DNA of 8,946 nt from Euryarchaeota archaeon UBA250 (GTDB lineage Archaea > Thermoplasmatota > Poseidoniia > Poseidoniales > Thalassarchaeaceae): assembly GCA_002504845.1 (NCBI GenBank), contig DATW01000071.1:1-8946 (forward strand), given 5' to 3'. The notes beneath the pieces were generated by a model that saw only the letters and a list, made by a program, of their open reading frames with translations, ran no database searches and was not told where the DNA came from. Positions 1 through 7,106 of the stretch are shown here, piece after piece (the first letter of the stretch is position 1; every line of letters begins with the position of its first letter). The position numbers and the translations under genes are program-made.

Positions 1-537
1 CCGGAACAATTGGGCTTCAAAAACTCGTCTCAAGTACACGAGGGAGTAAAACTCCCTGAACCCTTTCTCGAGGTCTCTACAAAGTTCGAGGCATTTGATC
101 GAAATCTGGAGAGGGAGGAGGCATTGGAGATATCCAACTTACGCCCAGAGGAATTAGATGATATTCTTAGAATCGTTCTTGAGATCGATAATCTCATTCA
201 AGAAGAGGTCGGAAAGAGAGGTCTAATCCATGTCGACGGAAAGAAAGAGTTCGCATTAGGCCCAGGAAGAGTTCCAGTTCTTGTCGACTCATTCGGAACT
301 CTGGATGAAGACAGGTGGTGGGATTCAGAAGCCCTCGCAGAGGGCAGAATCGTTCAACTCTCGAAAGAAGCAGTACGGCAACACTACATATCAACCGGAC
401 ATCATGCTGAACTGAAGGTAGCGCGAGACTCGGGATCCGATGAACCACTCATCCCCCCTCTGCCGCAGACAGTTATCGACGAAACTGCATTTTTGTACGC
501 GTCAATGTATGAGCGTTTGACCGGCCAGGCATTCTAG
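1..537 (+). CDS. purC: SAICAR synthetase (phosphoribosylaminoimidazole-succinocarboxamide synthase), C-terminal part, 5' end outside window
   Basis: PurC joins CAIR and aspartate using ATP to make SAICAR in purine synthesis, in the cytosol. The frame is open to the left edge, so only the last 178 residues are visible; a TTG at position 10 is an internal codon, not a believable start. Visible family marks are PEPFLEVSTKFE (visible residues 19-30), a GxLHxDGKKEFA-like stretch at about 74-85, the loop VDSFGTLDEDRWW at about 95-107 (counterpart of VDEVLTPDSSRFW in eukaryotic and bacterial enzymes), SKEAVRQ at about 121-127, and a C-terminal LPQ..ID.T...Y..MYERLTGQ closely matching the end of yeast Ade1. 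The Asp-Ser in place of the usual Asp-Glu before the loop is a variant; I believe the GT.DE.R form is common in archaeal versions, but this is from memory. It ends in TAG within a CTAG shared with the convergent gene. The family assignment is firm. Confidence 0.88.
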   Translation, partial: PEQLGFKNSSQVHEGVKLPEPFLEVSTKFEAFDRNLEREEALEISNLRPEELDDILRIVLEIDNLIQEEVGKRGLIHVDGKKEFALGPGRVPVLVDSFGTLDEDRWWDSEALAEGRIVQLSKEAVRQHYISTGHHAELKVARDSGSDEPLIPPLPQTVIDETAFLYASMYERLTGQAF

Positions 538-1160
538 GAATGACGCCTCATTAGGAGGCCGAGACCTCGTTTTTCTGCTCCGTTGAGTATGACTGAAAGG
601 TGCCTAAAACCATCTTGGACGCCACCGTCAAACGGCTCATCAGCTTTGACGGACCACAATCCACGCGTTATCTCCCTTCGAAGCTCTTTCACTTCATCAG
701 CAGTTACCCAACCCAACAACTCCAGGCCCATTTTGTCTCTATCGAAACCCTCCTCGCCAAGAAAATCGGGATTCAGACCCAATGTGAGCTTTGCAAGTAA
801 CTCGTGGAGCGTGTTGTTTTTTGAAGTGCTATACTCGATAAGATATGCTATCGCATTACCATCTTCGGTAGGCCATCTCCCCAACTTTTCTCTGGAGCCC
901 TTGCCGCCGTCCATCGACTCAGCAGCAGAACCTTGGATTGCCCCCCAATCAACACACGAGAGGAAGAGGAGAGTAGCCTTATCCACGTGAGATGGAACTC
1001 CTTCAACCAGGCTCTCGATCTCGGATACTTCCGAGGCTATCTCCTTGAGATCCCTGTGATCACCCGCCATGGATGCGAGGATCGCGTCGATAACTCCCTC
1101 GGGATCATTACGAATGGGATCAAGAGTGTGGAATCCTGATACCGGTATGTACTTGCTCAC
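534..1160 (-). CDS. Hypothetical protein, 208 aa, soluble, second gene of a two-gene unit with the giant surface protein
   Basis: I do not recognise this family. The protein has no signal peptide or membrane segment, so it is predicted to be cytosolic. The N-terminal third is acidic and probably helical (residues 20-55, rich in Glu, Asp, Ile and Leu). A hydrophobic stretch with the only cysteine is at 63-70 (LLFLSCV), followed by DWGAIQGSAAESMDGG at about 71-86, which looks like the most motif-like segment. A second helical part runs at about 100-127 and a charged helix at about 155-170 (ADEVKELRREITRGLW). The C-terminus is basic (MRRHS). The start is GTG at 1160-1158, chosen for a GAGGGA ribosome-binding site 6 nt upstream that overlaps the stop of the preceding gene. 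The 10-nt gap implies co-transcription and probable translational coupling with the 1901-residue protein. Its stop shares CTAG with the purC stop. It could be an orphan partner of the surface protein's cytoplasmic tail, but that is speculation. Confidence 0.75.
   Translation of the reverse strand: MSKYIPVSGFHTLDPIRNDPEGVIDAILASMAGDHRDLKEIASEVSEIESLVEGVPSHVDKATLLFLSCVDWGAIQGSAAESMDGGKGSREKLGRWPTEDGNAIAYLIEYSTSKNNTLHELLAKLTLGLNPDFLGEEGFDRDKMGLELLGWVTADEVKELRREITRGLWSVKADEPFDGGVQDGFRHLSVILNGAEKRGLGLLMRRHS
545..574 (+). terminator. Possible purC terminator: small hairpin followed by T5
   Basis: Eight bases after the purC stop a 5-bp stem GCCTC/GAGGC (545-549 with 555-559, loop ATTAG) is followed by a run of five T at 570-574. 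Archaeal termination mainly needs a T-rich stretch on the non-template strand, so T5 may suffice. The whole element lies inside the last codons of the convergent 208-residue gene, so the sequence is also constrained by coding. The 11-nt gap between stem and T-run is not the bacterial intrinsic-terminator shape. Confidence 0.3.
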
Positions 1161-1166
1161 TGAAAA

Positions 1167-1172
1167 TCCCTC
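1167..1172 (-). promoter_or_regulatory. Ribosome-binding site that decides the GTG start of the 208-aa gene
   Basis: Read on the minus strand this is GAGGGA, 6 nt before the GTG at 1160. It overlaps the TGA stop (1173-1171) of the giant upstream gene. This supports GTG as the start and suggests that ribosomes finishing the first gene can reinitiate on the second. Confidence 0.6.
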
Positions 1173-4100
1173 ATCGACCTAGCCGATTAAGCCGCCTTTC
1201 AAATTCATCAAGGTCATCATCCTGCTCGACGTCATCAGGCGCTTCATCCGCCTCATGTCCCACGACCTCTTTCGATTCGGGCAATACATTCTCTTCAGCC
1301 ACTTTCGCGATTCTTGATGGTGTGGGGGCATTGACCTCTCTTACTGATTTCCTTCGCGCGGCTCTTTCCTCCAGTATTCTTTTTGCCATCTCCTCAAGAT
1401 CCCTTTGCTGGGCCCTCGAACGTCTGCTTGCGATAATCACGCCACCGAGAACTATGATGAGGATAGCCGTTATCGCACCAGTTCTGAAATCTTCTGATCG
1501 GGTGCTTGACCCCGCTGCACCAGCGAGGATGACTCTTGAGACGTCATCTGAAGAATCCGAGTCTCCGTCCCAAGGGAATGAACACGATAGCCTCACGCTA
1601 ACCTCGATCCCATCATCCAACGATCCCGGCCTTTCGATGAGTGGCTCGGGCGCATAGGTGCCCGCAACATCGACAATATGCACCCTGTCCTCCACACCAG
1701 GTGCTTGAAGGATGACTCTGCAGTCTAGGCCGTCGTAGGATTGGAGCCCATCTCTCGAGATCAGTACGCGAATCCTCTGAGTGTCGCTATCCGGGTCATA
1801 GGCAGGAGGATCAAGCTCTAATCCGATAATTGCAAGATTCCAGTATTCAGAATATCTGACTGATATATCGGTGTGCTTGACCACTAGTAACCTCCCATAT
1901 TCGTCATATATTCGGACTGAGACTGCCTTCACGCCCGGTTCCGGACTCCACGAGTCGTGACTTAAATTCAGATATCCGGATTCATCAGTCTGCAGGAAGA
2001 CGTCCAGATCATCCACAATCTTACCCTCGTCGTCAATTAGCATCCCATGGAGGGACAGGTCATCATCGCCCGCACCGATTAAGCACCCCGCATCAAGTGA
2101 ACCGTAGAAACCACTCAAGCTACATGTTATCGCACGCGTGGTTATCTGAACTAGATTAACTCTGTAGGGGATTGAATCGGAACCATCAACCAAAACGCTA
2201 CCCATGCCACTGGCACTATCTGACAGCACCCAGAATCCCATGGGGTCCCATTGTAATGCTCTGCCACTACCAACGTCGACTACATTCGACGTGGGCCCAG
2301 TTCCATGTATCTCAAGCAATGCAGAGCCACCCATCGTCAGGCTGAATACTGGAGTTCTGGACCACGATGAGTTGGACGAAACAACTTCCAACATCATCTC
2401 GTCCTGTGCGTTATCCTCATTGTTCGTACCCACTCTTACGACAAAGGATCCCCCGTCCCAATCCGAAGAGGGAGTCAATGAGATCGGCAAACCACGAAGT
2501 TCACCGGCAGCAACGGTAACTGATGACGGACCTTCAACCATCCAACCTTCCGGGAGGCCAATCACTGTCAGATTAATTGATGAAGCTGCATTGCCTGTGT
2601 TTTCAACCCATGCAAGAGGATAACCGCCCCCGCCCGGCATCACCTGCCAAGTTTCCACGCTTTCAACTGAATATGACCTGCTAGCTTCCACTCTCGCGGG
2701 TATCGAGATTTCAGTAAGGCCGGACCCGTCAGCATCCCTTATCCTCAGTATGAGGTCCACTGTTAGGCTATGCACCGCGTCCAATGGAGGAGTAACATTG
2801 AGCATCACTCTGCGTAACTCTCCGGGAGACATCTCCTCAGAAATATCTGGAGATGTGACTGACCAACCCTTCTGGCCGACAATCTGCGTAGTCAGATATG
2901 GGGTGGATGGAGCATTTCCGAGTTGAATAAGGTCGATTGCCAGTTCAGAACCTCCAACTGGTATCTCAAGGTCGGCCCCGCCGAAAGAAGCCCCCCATGC
3001 AGACCTCCTCGTAATTTCGAATTCAACCGACGTCATACCCATGAGGTCGCCATTCTCTGCTATGATTTCTAGATCAACAACCACAATTGTGCCATTTGTT
3101 GACGATTCTGGTATGAATAAAGTGGCATTAATCATCGATATGTTTCCAATACCGATTTGAGTTATTGAGTTGTGCACCTGTATCCAGTTTTCTATTTCGG
3201 AACCATCTATGGAAACAGTAGGAACAAGGCTGAGGCTATCTGCATAATTGCCGCTGTTTCTTACTGACAAAACAAGATCTACTATATCTCCAGGGTCAGC
3301 AAGTAGACGATGATTTGCAGATTCCTTGCCATCAGAGGTGAGTGAGAGCAGATCCCATGACCTATCCTGAAGTGCGGATACATGGTAGGTTACGAAATCC
3401 TCAGCTTCAGGGTCTATGCCCGATTCCATCAAAATCTTAACTTCCATAGGTCTTTCAGCCTCAGTCCCCTCTTCTATGGTTATTGAAATCGGAACTGCCT
3501 GGAGTTCACCCGGCCCAAGAGCAACCTCGCTTAAAGCCAAATTTACCTGTATGCCGTCAGCCACGCCGCCGCCTACAAAAGACGCTTCCCATGAAAGTGA
3601 GTATTCATCATTCCCATTGCCCGAATTACGCATCCTAAGCATCGAGTTGTAGGGGGTGCCCACTTCGATAGATCTATCCTCCCCGTCTTGCGGGTCTGCC
3701 ATCTCTAGGGAGGCTCTATGCTCTTGCAGGATTTCTAGTGTGAACGATATGTACGCTCCAGGTTCTTCATCAGACCCCCCTTCATATCTGTGGAAACCGG
3801 GTTGTATGTATTGCAGCGATGCTACTTGGCGAACTTCTAGAACACCTTCGAGCATCACCCCAGGGGCCCCACTAACTTCCATCCTATCTCCGTCTACAGA
3901 AAGATCCCCATTGCCCGTAGAGGCCCATTCCCATCCGGGTGTTGACATTCCTATATCGGAAAGTGACCAATTAACACTAGTAACCCCGCCCGTTAATTTG
4001 GCTTTCACAGTGTAGTTGGCTGTACCAGGAATCATTCTTCGATGGGGCGGTTCAACCACTACCATTGCAGAGGTGAATGTTAGATCTATGCTGTCACAAG

Positions 4101-6876
4101 TTTGCTCATCTCCTTGGCCAACGCATAGTTGTAGGGTTGTGGATACATTCTCCCCCTGGGCTGCACTAGCGGGCACGTCTAGTACTGCATGTATCTCAGT
4201 CTCCGAGTAGGGTTCAAGATTCAGAACAATCATCTCTTCCTCTGTCGAGGGGTCCTGTAGTCTGAGATCATCTCCCCATTCCGTAGATGCCCAAGAGAGT
4301 AGTACCTGATCTTCAACTGCATTACCCAGATTTTCAACCAATATCCAAGCCATGGCACTATCGCCTGAGAAACCGAAACCTTGCGACACCGGCAATCCCT
4401 CAGGCCCAAGCACCGACAGCCCTCGTGTGCGATTCGCTTCGACAGGGAGTATGGCAGAAATTTCTACTTGCGCATCGGAATCAAGAGCCAATGACAGTGC
4501 GAGGTGCCCTTCTGCATCTCCAGTAGCTGATTCAGGAGCTGATATGTGGATGACTGGACTCCAGTATGTTCCTGATTCTATCAGAATACCTTCCAAGCCT
4601 CCGGGGGTGTGGTCGGACCATGACCATCCTTCAGGAAGCCCCTCGTCGTCTACTGTGAGCGTCCATGACCCCTCCTCACGTCCTGTTGAAATGACTGTGG
4701 GCGATACTTCTGACGAGCCACCCGGATCGACTCTTGTCGGTGCCGATGGAATAAGTATGGAAGCGTTATACGCTGGAACTATGGAAAGCATCGTCTCGAA
4801 TATGTCATTGTCCGTTCGACTTTGGGAAAGATTGCCGTCCGGATCAAGAACTAGTCTGAATGCATGATTCCCAAGCCCTCCTGACCACGTGGTCTGGAAT
4901 GATGCATCGGAGCCTTCTCCCGACGGAGCTGTGGGGTCCATGGACTCCGCACGATGCCTGGCAATCTCTATGCCATTTGCATAAAGAACTGCATCTACGC
5001 TTTCATCCGATGGGACGTTGCCCGAGTTTTCGTAGAATGCGGTGATGGAGATATCTTCCCCCGGATCAGGTTCTGACGGATCGAACATTATGCTCCTGCC
5101 GTCATTGAGGGGGCGGATGTCGATATTCCCCTCAGATACTGAGACGGTCCCTAAGACCGCATCATAAGTCGCATCTCCGTTCATGTCTGCAAAAACCACT
5201 TCTGACCAAGTTCTGTGAGGGACTTCAATCGGTTCAGACCAGTTAGAATCTGCACCACTCGGTGAACCGCTGGCACCATCAAATGCGTGAAGCCCCCTCC
5301 CGAAAGCGACAATGATCTCAGGGGGGCCGTTGCCGTTGATGTCCATTATTGCCGGCGGCGCGACCGCAATTTCGTCATTGAGCACACCCTCTGAATTGAC
5401 CAAATCGAGATTTCGAGACCACTCGAGGGAGGGAATCGTTTGATTGACATCATGACACCCGACGAATCCTGATCGTTCCTGAGTGAAGCTTTCGCTGGTC
5501 ATGGTCCAAGTTACCCAGCAGAGATGGTCGAATATACCGTCATGATCTGTATCCACTGGAAGTGGCGGCGCATCTGCATACCCGTCAATTGCATTGACGG
5601 ACCACAGTTCAGTCTGACCGTCAGTTACCTCAAGAGCACGGAATTCTGCCCCATCCGCATTCCCGGTCCCACCAAGATCTGTTGGTATGGTAACTATGAC
5701 TTCCAATGCTGGGTCCGAATCTAAATTCGATAGGACTGGACCAGGGAGTCTAAGATGCGGGACATTCGTGTCGCCGTCAGTATTGCTCATAGTTCGAGGT
5801 GACCAGGCTTCGTTTCCATTAGACCCGTCCAGCTTCCAGAGCCATATCGCTCCCGTGGATGAATCCGTCGTCGTGATCAGGACATATCCAGTGTTAGAAT
5901 CAGTTTGAACGTAAGCCGGGTCAGATGGATGAGTGCCTTGATCGAGAACGGCCGCCCATAGTGGGTCTGATGGTGCAGACATCTCAAGATTCAATGCAAT
6001 GACCTCAATTCTTTCCTCAGCCTCATTCCAGACGGCGATAATCGCTTCATGCACTTCATCAGTATCGACGTCAGCCAGAAGGACTTGAGTGGTTGGACGG
6101 TGGCCGGAGATTGAGACAGAGGGCGATGGACTCGGACGACTTATTGCAAGATTTGAGTCAGACCACGTCCAAAGTAACTCGTCTGCATGCGTGCCGCCAG
6201 GGGACCAACCAGTGATCCCACACTCGAGGAGTGGGCTGTACGCTTTCACAATCAGCGAACCCGACGCGTCATATGCCACCAGAACCTCAAGCAAACCGTC
6301 TTGGTTGATATCAGTAAGCACGGGGCTGCTCTTGACCAGTTCCGCGGCACCGAGATCGACTGACCATGCGATTTCCGCGTCCTCTCCCTCAATGATTCGT
6401 AAGTGAGAGTGGTCATTCGAGTCTTGTTGAACAATGAATGCAAATAGGGAGTCGCCGCCACAGCGATCCTCCGCACCAGCCTCCACGGTTATCTGATTTT
6501 CAAGACTAGCGATTGGAGTACTCAGGGCATCATTGCCCAAGGAGTACGAGCCATATGCCCAGTCCATCACTGGATTTGTGATGGAGTCAAGTTTCTGTGC
6601 AGCTCCTGGGTCACCACCCACTGAGCCGCCGTCCGGGCCATGATTTGCAGTAATTGGTAACCGATTCGGATTCTGTCCAAATTGTTCCCAAACAGGCAAT
6701 TCAGGATAGTTGTACCATGGAGGACTTTCATGAGGCGAATTGATTATCCCTTCCTCCAAATGGGGGATAGATTCGAAGCCCCTCTCAGTCAATGGAAGCA
6801 TCAATGACGCCTGAAGAAGTACGACAACTAGTACAGCTTTAGCACTAGGTCGAAAACCAGCGCCCCTGATATCCAC
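1171..6876 (-). CDS. Giant secreted, C-terminally membrane-anchored protein with VCBS/FG-GAP propeller and tandem Ig-like domains, 1901 aa
   Basis: Probable cell-surface protein of unknown ligand. Residues 14-29 form a hydrophobic signal segment after Arg and Lys (R9, K13). Residues about 185-590 carry at least six FG-GAP/VCBS-like repeats with Asp-rich, Ca-binding-type loops (DINQDG near 189, DVDTDE near 269, LDSD near 384, DTDHDG near 441, DINGNG near 511, DMNGD near 559), expected to fold as a beta-propeller. Residues 594-698 resemble a CARDB domain. A row of Ig-like domains then follows to about 1500, marked by N-x-GN or similar turns at 617, 730, 848, 1084, 1207, 1318 and 1425. Residues 1500-1790 are further beta-rich, unassigned. 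A single membrane helix lies at about 1797-1815, followed by Arg residues and an 85-residue charged tail with a likely coiled coil, ending acidic. The GTG start lies one codon after an in-frame stop; GGATTGAT just upstream is a weak ribosome-binding site. Adhesin, glycan-binding or structural roles are all possible. Confidence 0.85.
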   Translation of the reverse strand: MDIRGAGFRPSAKAVLVVVLLQASLMLPLTERGFESIPHLEEGIINSPHESPPWYNYPELPVWEQFGQNPNRLPITANHGPDGGSVGGDPGAAQKLDSITNPVMDWAYGSYSLGNDALSTPIASLENQITVEAGAEDRCGGDSLFAFIVQQDSNDHSHLRIIEGEDAEIAWSVDLGAAELVKSSPVLTDINQDGLLEVLVAYDASGSLIVKAYSPLLECGITGWSPGGTHADELLWTWSDSNLAISRPSPSPSVSISGHRPTTQVLLADVDTDEVHEAIIAVWNEAEERIEVIALNLEMSAPSDPLWAAVLDQGTHPSDPAYVQTDSNTGYVLITTTDSSTGAIWLWKLDGSNGNEAWSPRTMSNTDGDTNVPHLRLPGPVLSNLDSDPALEVIVTIPTDLGGTGNADGAEFRALEVTDGQTELWSVNAIDGYADAPPLPVDTDHDGIFDHLCWVTWTMTSESFTQERSGFVGCHDVNQTIPSLEWSRNLDLVNSEGVLNDEIAVAPPAIMDINGNGPPEIIVAFGRGLHAFDGASGSPSGADSNWSEPIEVPHRTWSEVVFADMNGDATYDAVLGTVSVSEGNIDIRPLNDGRSIMFDPSEPDPGEDISITAFYENSGNVPSDESVDAVLYANGIEIARHRAESMDPTAPSGEGSDASFQTTWSGGLGNHAFRLVLDPDGNLSQSRTDNDIFETMLSIVPAYNASILIPSAPTRVDPGGSSEVSPTVISTGREEGSWTLTVDDEGLPEGWSWSDHTPGGLEGILIESGTYWSPVIHISAPESATGDAEGHLALSLALDSDAQVEISAILPVEANRTRGLSVLGPEGLPVSQGFGFSGDSAMAWILVENLGNAVEDQVLLSWASTEWGDDLRLQDPSTEEEMIVLNLEPYSETEIHAVLDVPASAAQGENVSTTLQLCVGQGDEQTCDSIDLTFTSAMVVVEPPHRRMIPGTANYTVKAKLTGGVTSVNWSLSDIGMSTPGWEWASTGNGDLSVDGDRMEVSGAPGVMLEGVLEVRQVASLQYIQPGFHRYEGGSDEEPGAYISFTLEILQEHRASLEMADPQDGEDRSIEVGTPYNSMLRMRNSGNGNDEYSLSWEASFVGGGVADGIQVNLALSEVALGPGELQAVPISITIEEGTEAERPMEVKILMESGIDPEAEDFVTYHVSALQDRSWDLLSLTSDGKESANHRLLADPGDIVDLVLSVRNSGNYADSLSLVPTVSIDGSEIENWIQVHNSITQIGIGNISMINATLFIPESSTNGTIVVVDLEIIAENGDLMGMTSVEFEITRRSAWGASFGGADLEIPVGGSELAIDLIQLGNAPSTPYLTTQIVGQKGWSVTSPDISEEMSPGELRRVMLNVTPPLDAVHSLTVDLILRIRDADGSGLTEISIPARVEASRSYSVESVETWQVMPGGGGYPLAWVENTGNAASSINLTVIGLPEGWMVEGPSSVTVAAGELRGLPISLTPSSDWDGGSFVVRVGTNNEDNAQDEMMLEVVSSNSSWSRTPVFSLTMGGSALLEIHGTGPTSNVVDVGSGRALQWDPMGFWVLSDSASGMGSVLVDGSDSIPYRVNLVQITTRAITCSLSGFYGSLDAGCLIGAGDDDLSLHGMLIDDEGKIVDDLDVFLQTDESGYLNLSHDSWSPEPGVKAVSVRIYDEYGRLLVVKHTDISVRYSEYWNLAIIGLELDPPAYDPDSDTQRIRVLISRDGLQSYDGLDCRVILQAPGVEDRVHIVDVAGTYAPEPLIERPGSLDDGIEVSVRLSCSFPWDGDSDSSDDVSRVILAGAAGSSTRSEDFRTGAITAILIIVLGGVIIASRRSRAQQRDLEEMAKRILEERAARRKSVREVNAPTPSRIAKVAEENVLPESKEVVGHEADEAPDDVEQDDDLDEFERRLNRLGR

Positions 6877-6970
6877 GTATCAATCCGATTCGCAGCCATC
6901 TTGAACGTTCGCCCAAGTCGATCGGTCTAGGTTGCGATTGATGATCATTAACATGACTAACGGGAACCTC

Positions 6971-6992
6971 ATAATATCCATCGCGCTTATAG
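6971..6992. promoter_or_regulatory. TATA-like boxes in the divergent promoter region
   Basis: Two AT-rich cores sit in an otherwise GC-rich stretch: ATAATAT (6971-6977) and TTATAG (6987-6992, read as CTATAA on the minus strand). Archaeal transcription starts about 25 nt downstream of the TATA centre. The TTATAG box would place a plus-strand start near 7012-7016, giving rpo7 a leader of about 90 nt. The same box read on the minus strand would start near 6963 and give the giant gene a leader of similar length. Which strand each box serves cannot be decided from sequence, and no clear purine-rich BRE is visible. Confidence 0.4.
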
Positions 6993-6997
6993 CCCTC

Positions 6998-7012
6998 GCC
7001 GGTTCCGGCCGG
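6998..7012. promoter_or_regulatory. GC-rich dyads between the TATA-like box and the predicted rpo7 start site
   Basis: GCCGG-TT-CCGGC (6998-7009) is a perfect inverted repeat with a 2-nt spacer, and it overlaps a second perfect palindrome CCGGCCGG (7005-7012). CCGG occurs three times within 14 bases. The place, between the TATA-like box and the predicted start, is where archaeal repressors often bind. An operator is possible, but GC-rich DNA makes short CCGG palindromes by chance. Confidence 0.3.
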
Positions 7013-7015
7013 ACA

Positions 7016-7089
7016 TCGGGATCTCCTCCAGAGGCTGCGCCTGTGAAGGACGGGAACCTTCCGGCGGCCTAGGCCGAGGAGCGTCCCGA
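7016..7089 (+). ncRNA. Possible structured 5' leader of the rpo7 operon (cloverleaf-like fold)
   Basis: Hand folding gives a closing stem of two 6-bp helices, TCGGGA/TCCCGA (7016-7021 with 7084-7089) and CTCCTC/GAGGAG (7023-7028 with 7076-7081), separated by a 1x2 internal loop. Inside it are three hairpins side by side: AGGC/GCCT (7032-7035 with 7039-7042), GAAGG/CCTTC (7045-7049 with 7057-7061, 7-nt loop) and GGC/GCC (7063-7065 with 7073-7075, 9-nt interval around CCTA allowing one more pair if G7076 leaves the closing stem). The block begins where the TTATAG box predicts transcription start and ends 17 nt before the rpo7 ATG. It lacks tRNA signature loops. It may be an mRNA leader, a small RNA, or chance pairing in GC-rich DNA. 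Confidence 0.35.
7065..7076. repeat. Perfect 12-bp palindrome CGGCCTAGGCCG upstream of rpo7
   Basis: This is the longest perfect palindrome I found in the intergenic region. It lies 31-42 bases before the rpo7 ATG. As DNA it could be an operator half-site pair; as RNA it cannot close on itself fully (no loop) but its arms contribute to the last hairpin of the leader fold. Confidence 0.5.
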
Positions 7090-7106
7090 CAAGCGGACGT
7101 GGAACT

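Noticed and set aside
1171..1500. Archaeosortase (PGF-CTERM-like) anchor at the end of the giant protein
   Set aside because: No PGF motif is present before the helix, and an 85-residue tail follows it, unlike the few basic residues of sorting signals.
4352..4867. Long plus-strand open frame of 171 codons opposite the giant gene (also 2204-2623, 3656-4015)
   Set aside because: These are antisense shadows of a Ser/Asp/Glu-rich coding sequence; their translations are Ser/Pro-rich with no domain or ribosome-binding support.
6563..6585. 8-bp inverted repeat TCCATCAC/GTGATGGA with a 7-nt loop
   Set aside because: It lies within coding sequence of the giant gene (about residues 98-105). A repeat of this size with a short loop is expected about once by chance in 9 kb.
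7016..7095. tRNA gene (cloverleaf fold, 7-nt loop ACGGGAA; on the minus strand an arm with loop TTCCCGT and a 7-bp outer stem)
   Set aside because: Plus strand: no T33 in the would-be anticodon loop and no TTCRANY T-loop. Minus strand: R57 and A58 are missing, and only 27 nt lie between the outer stem and the T-like arm, too short for D and anticodon arms.
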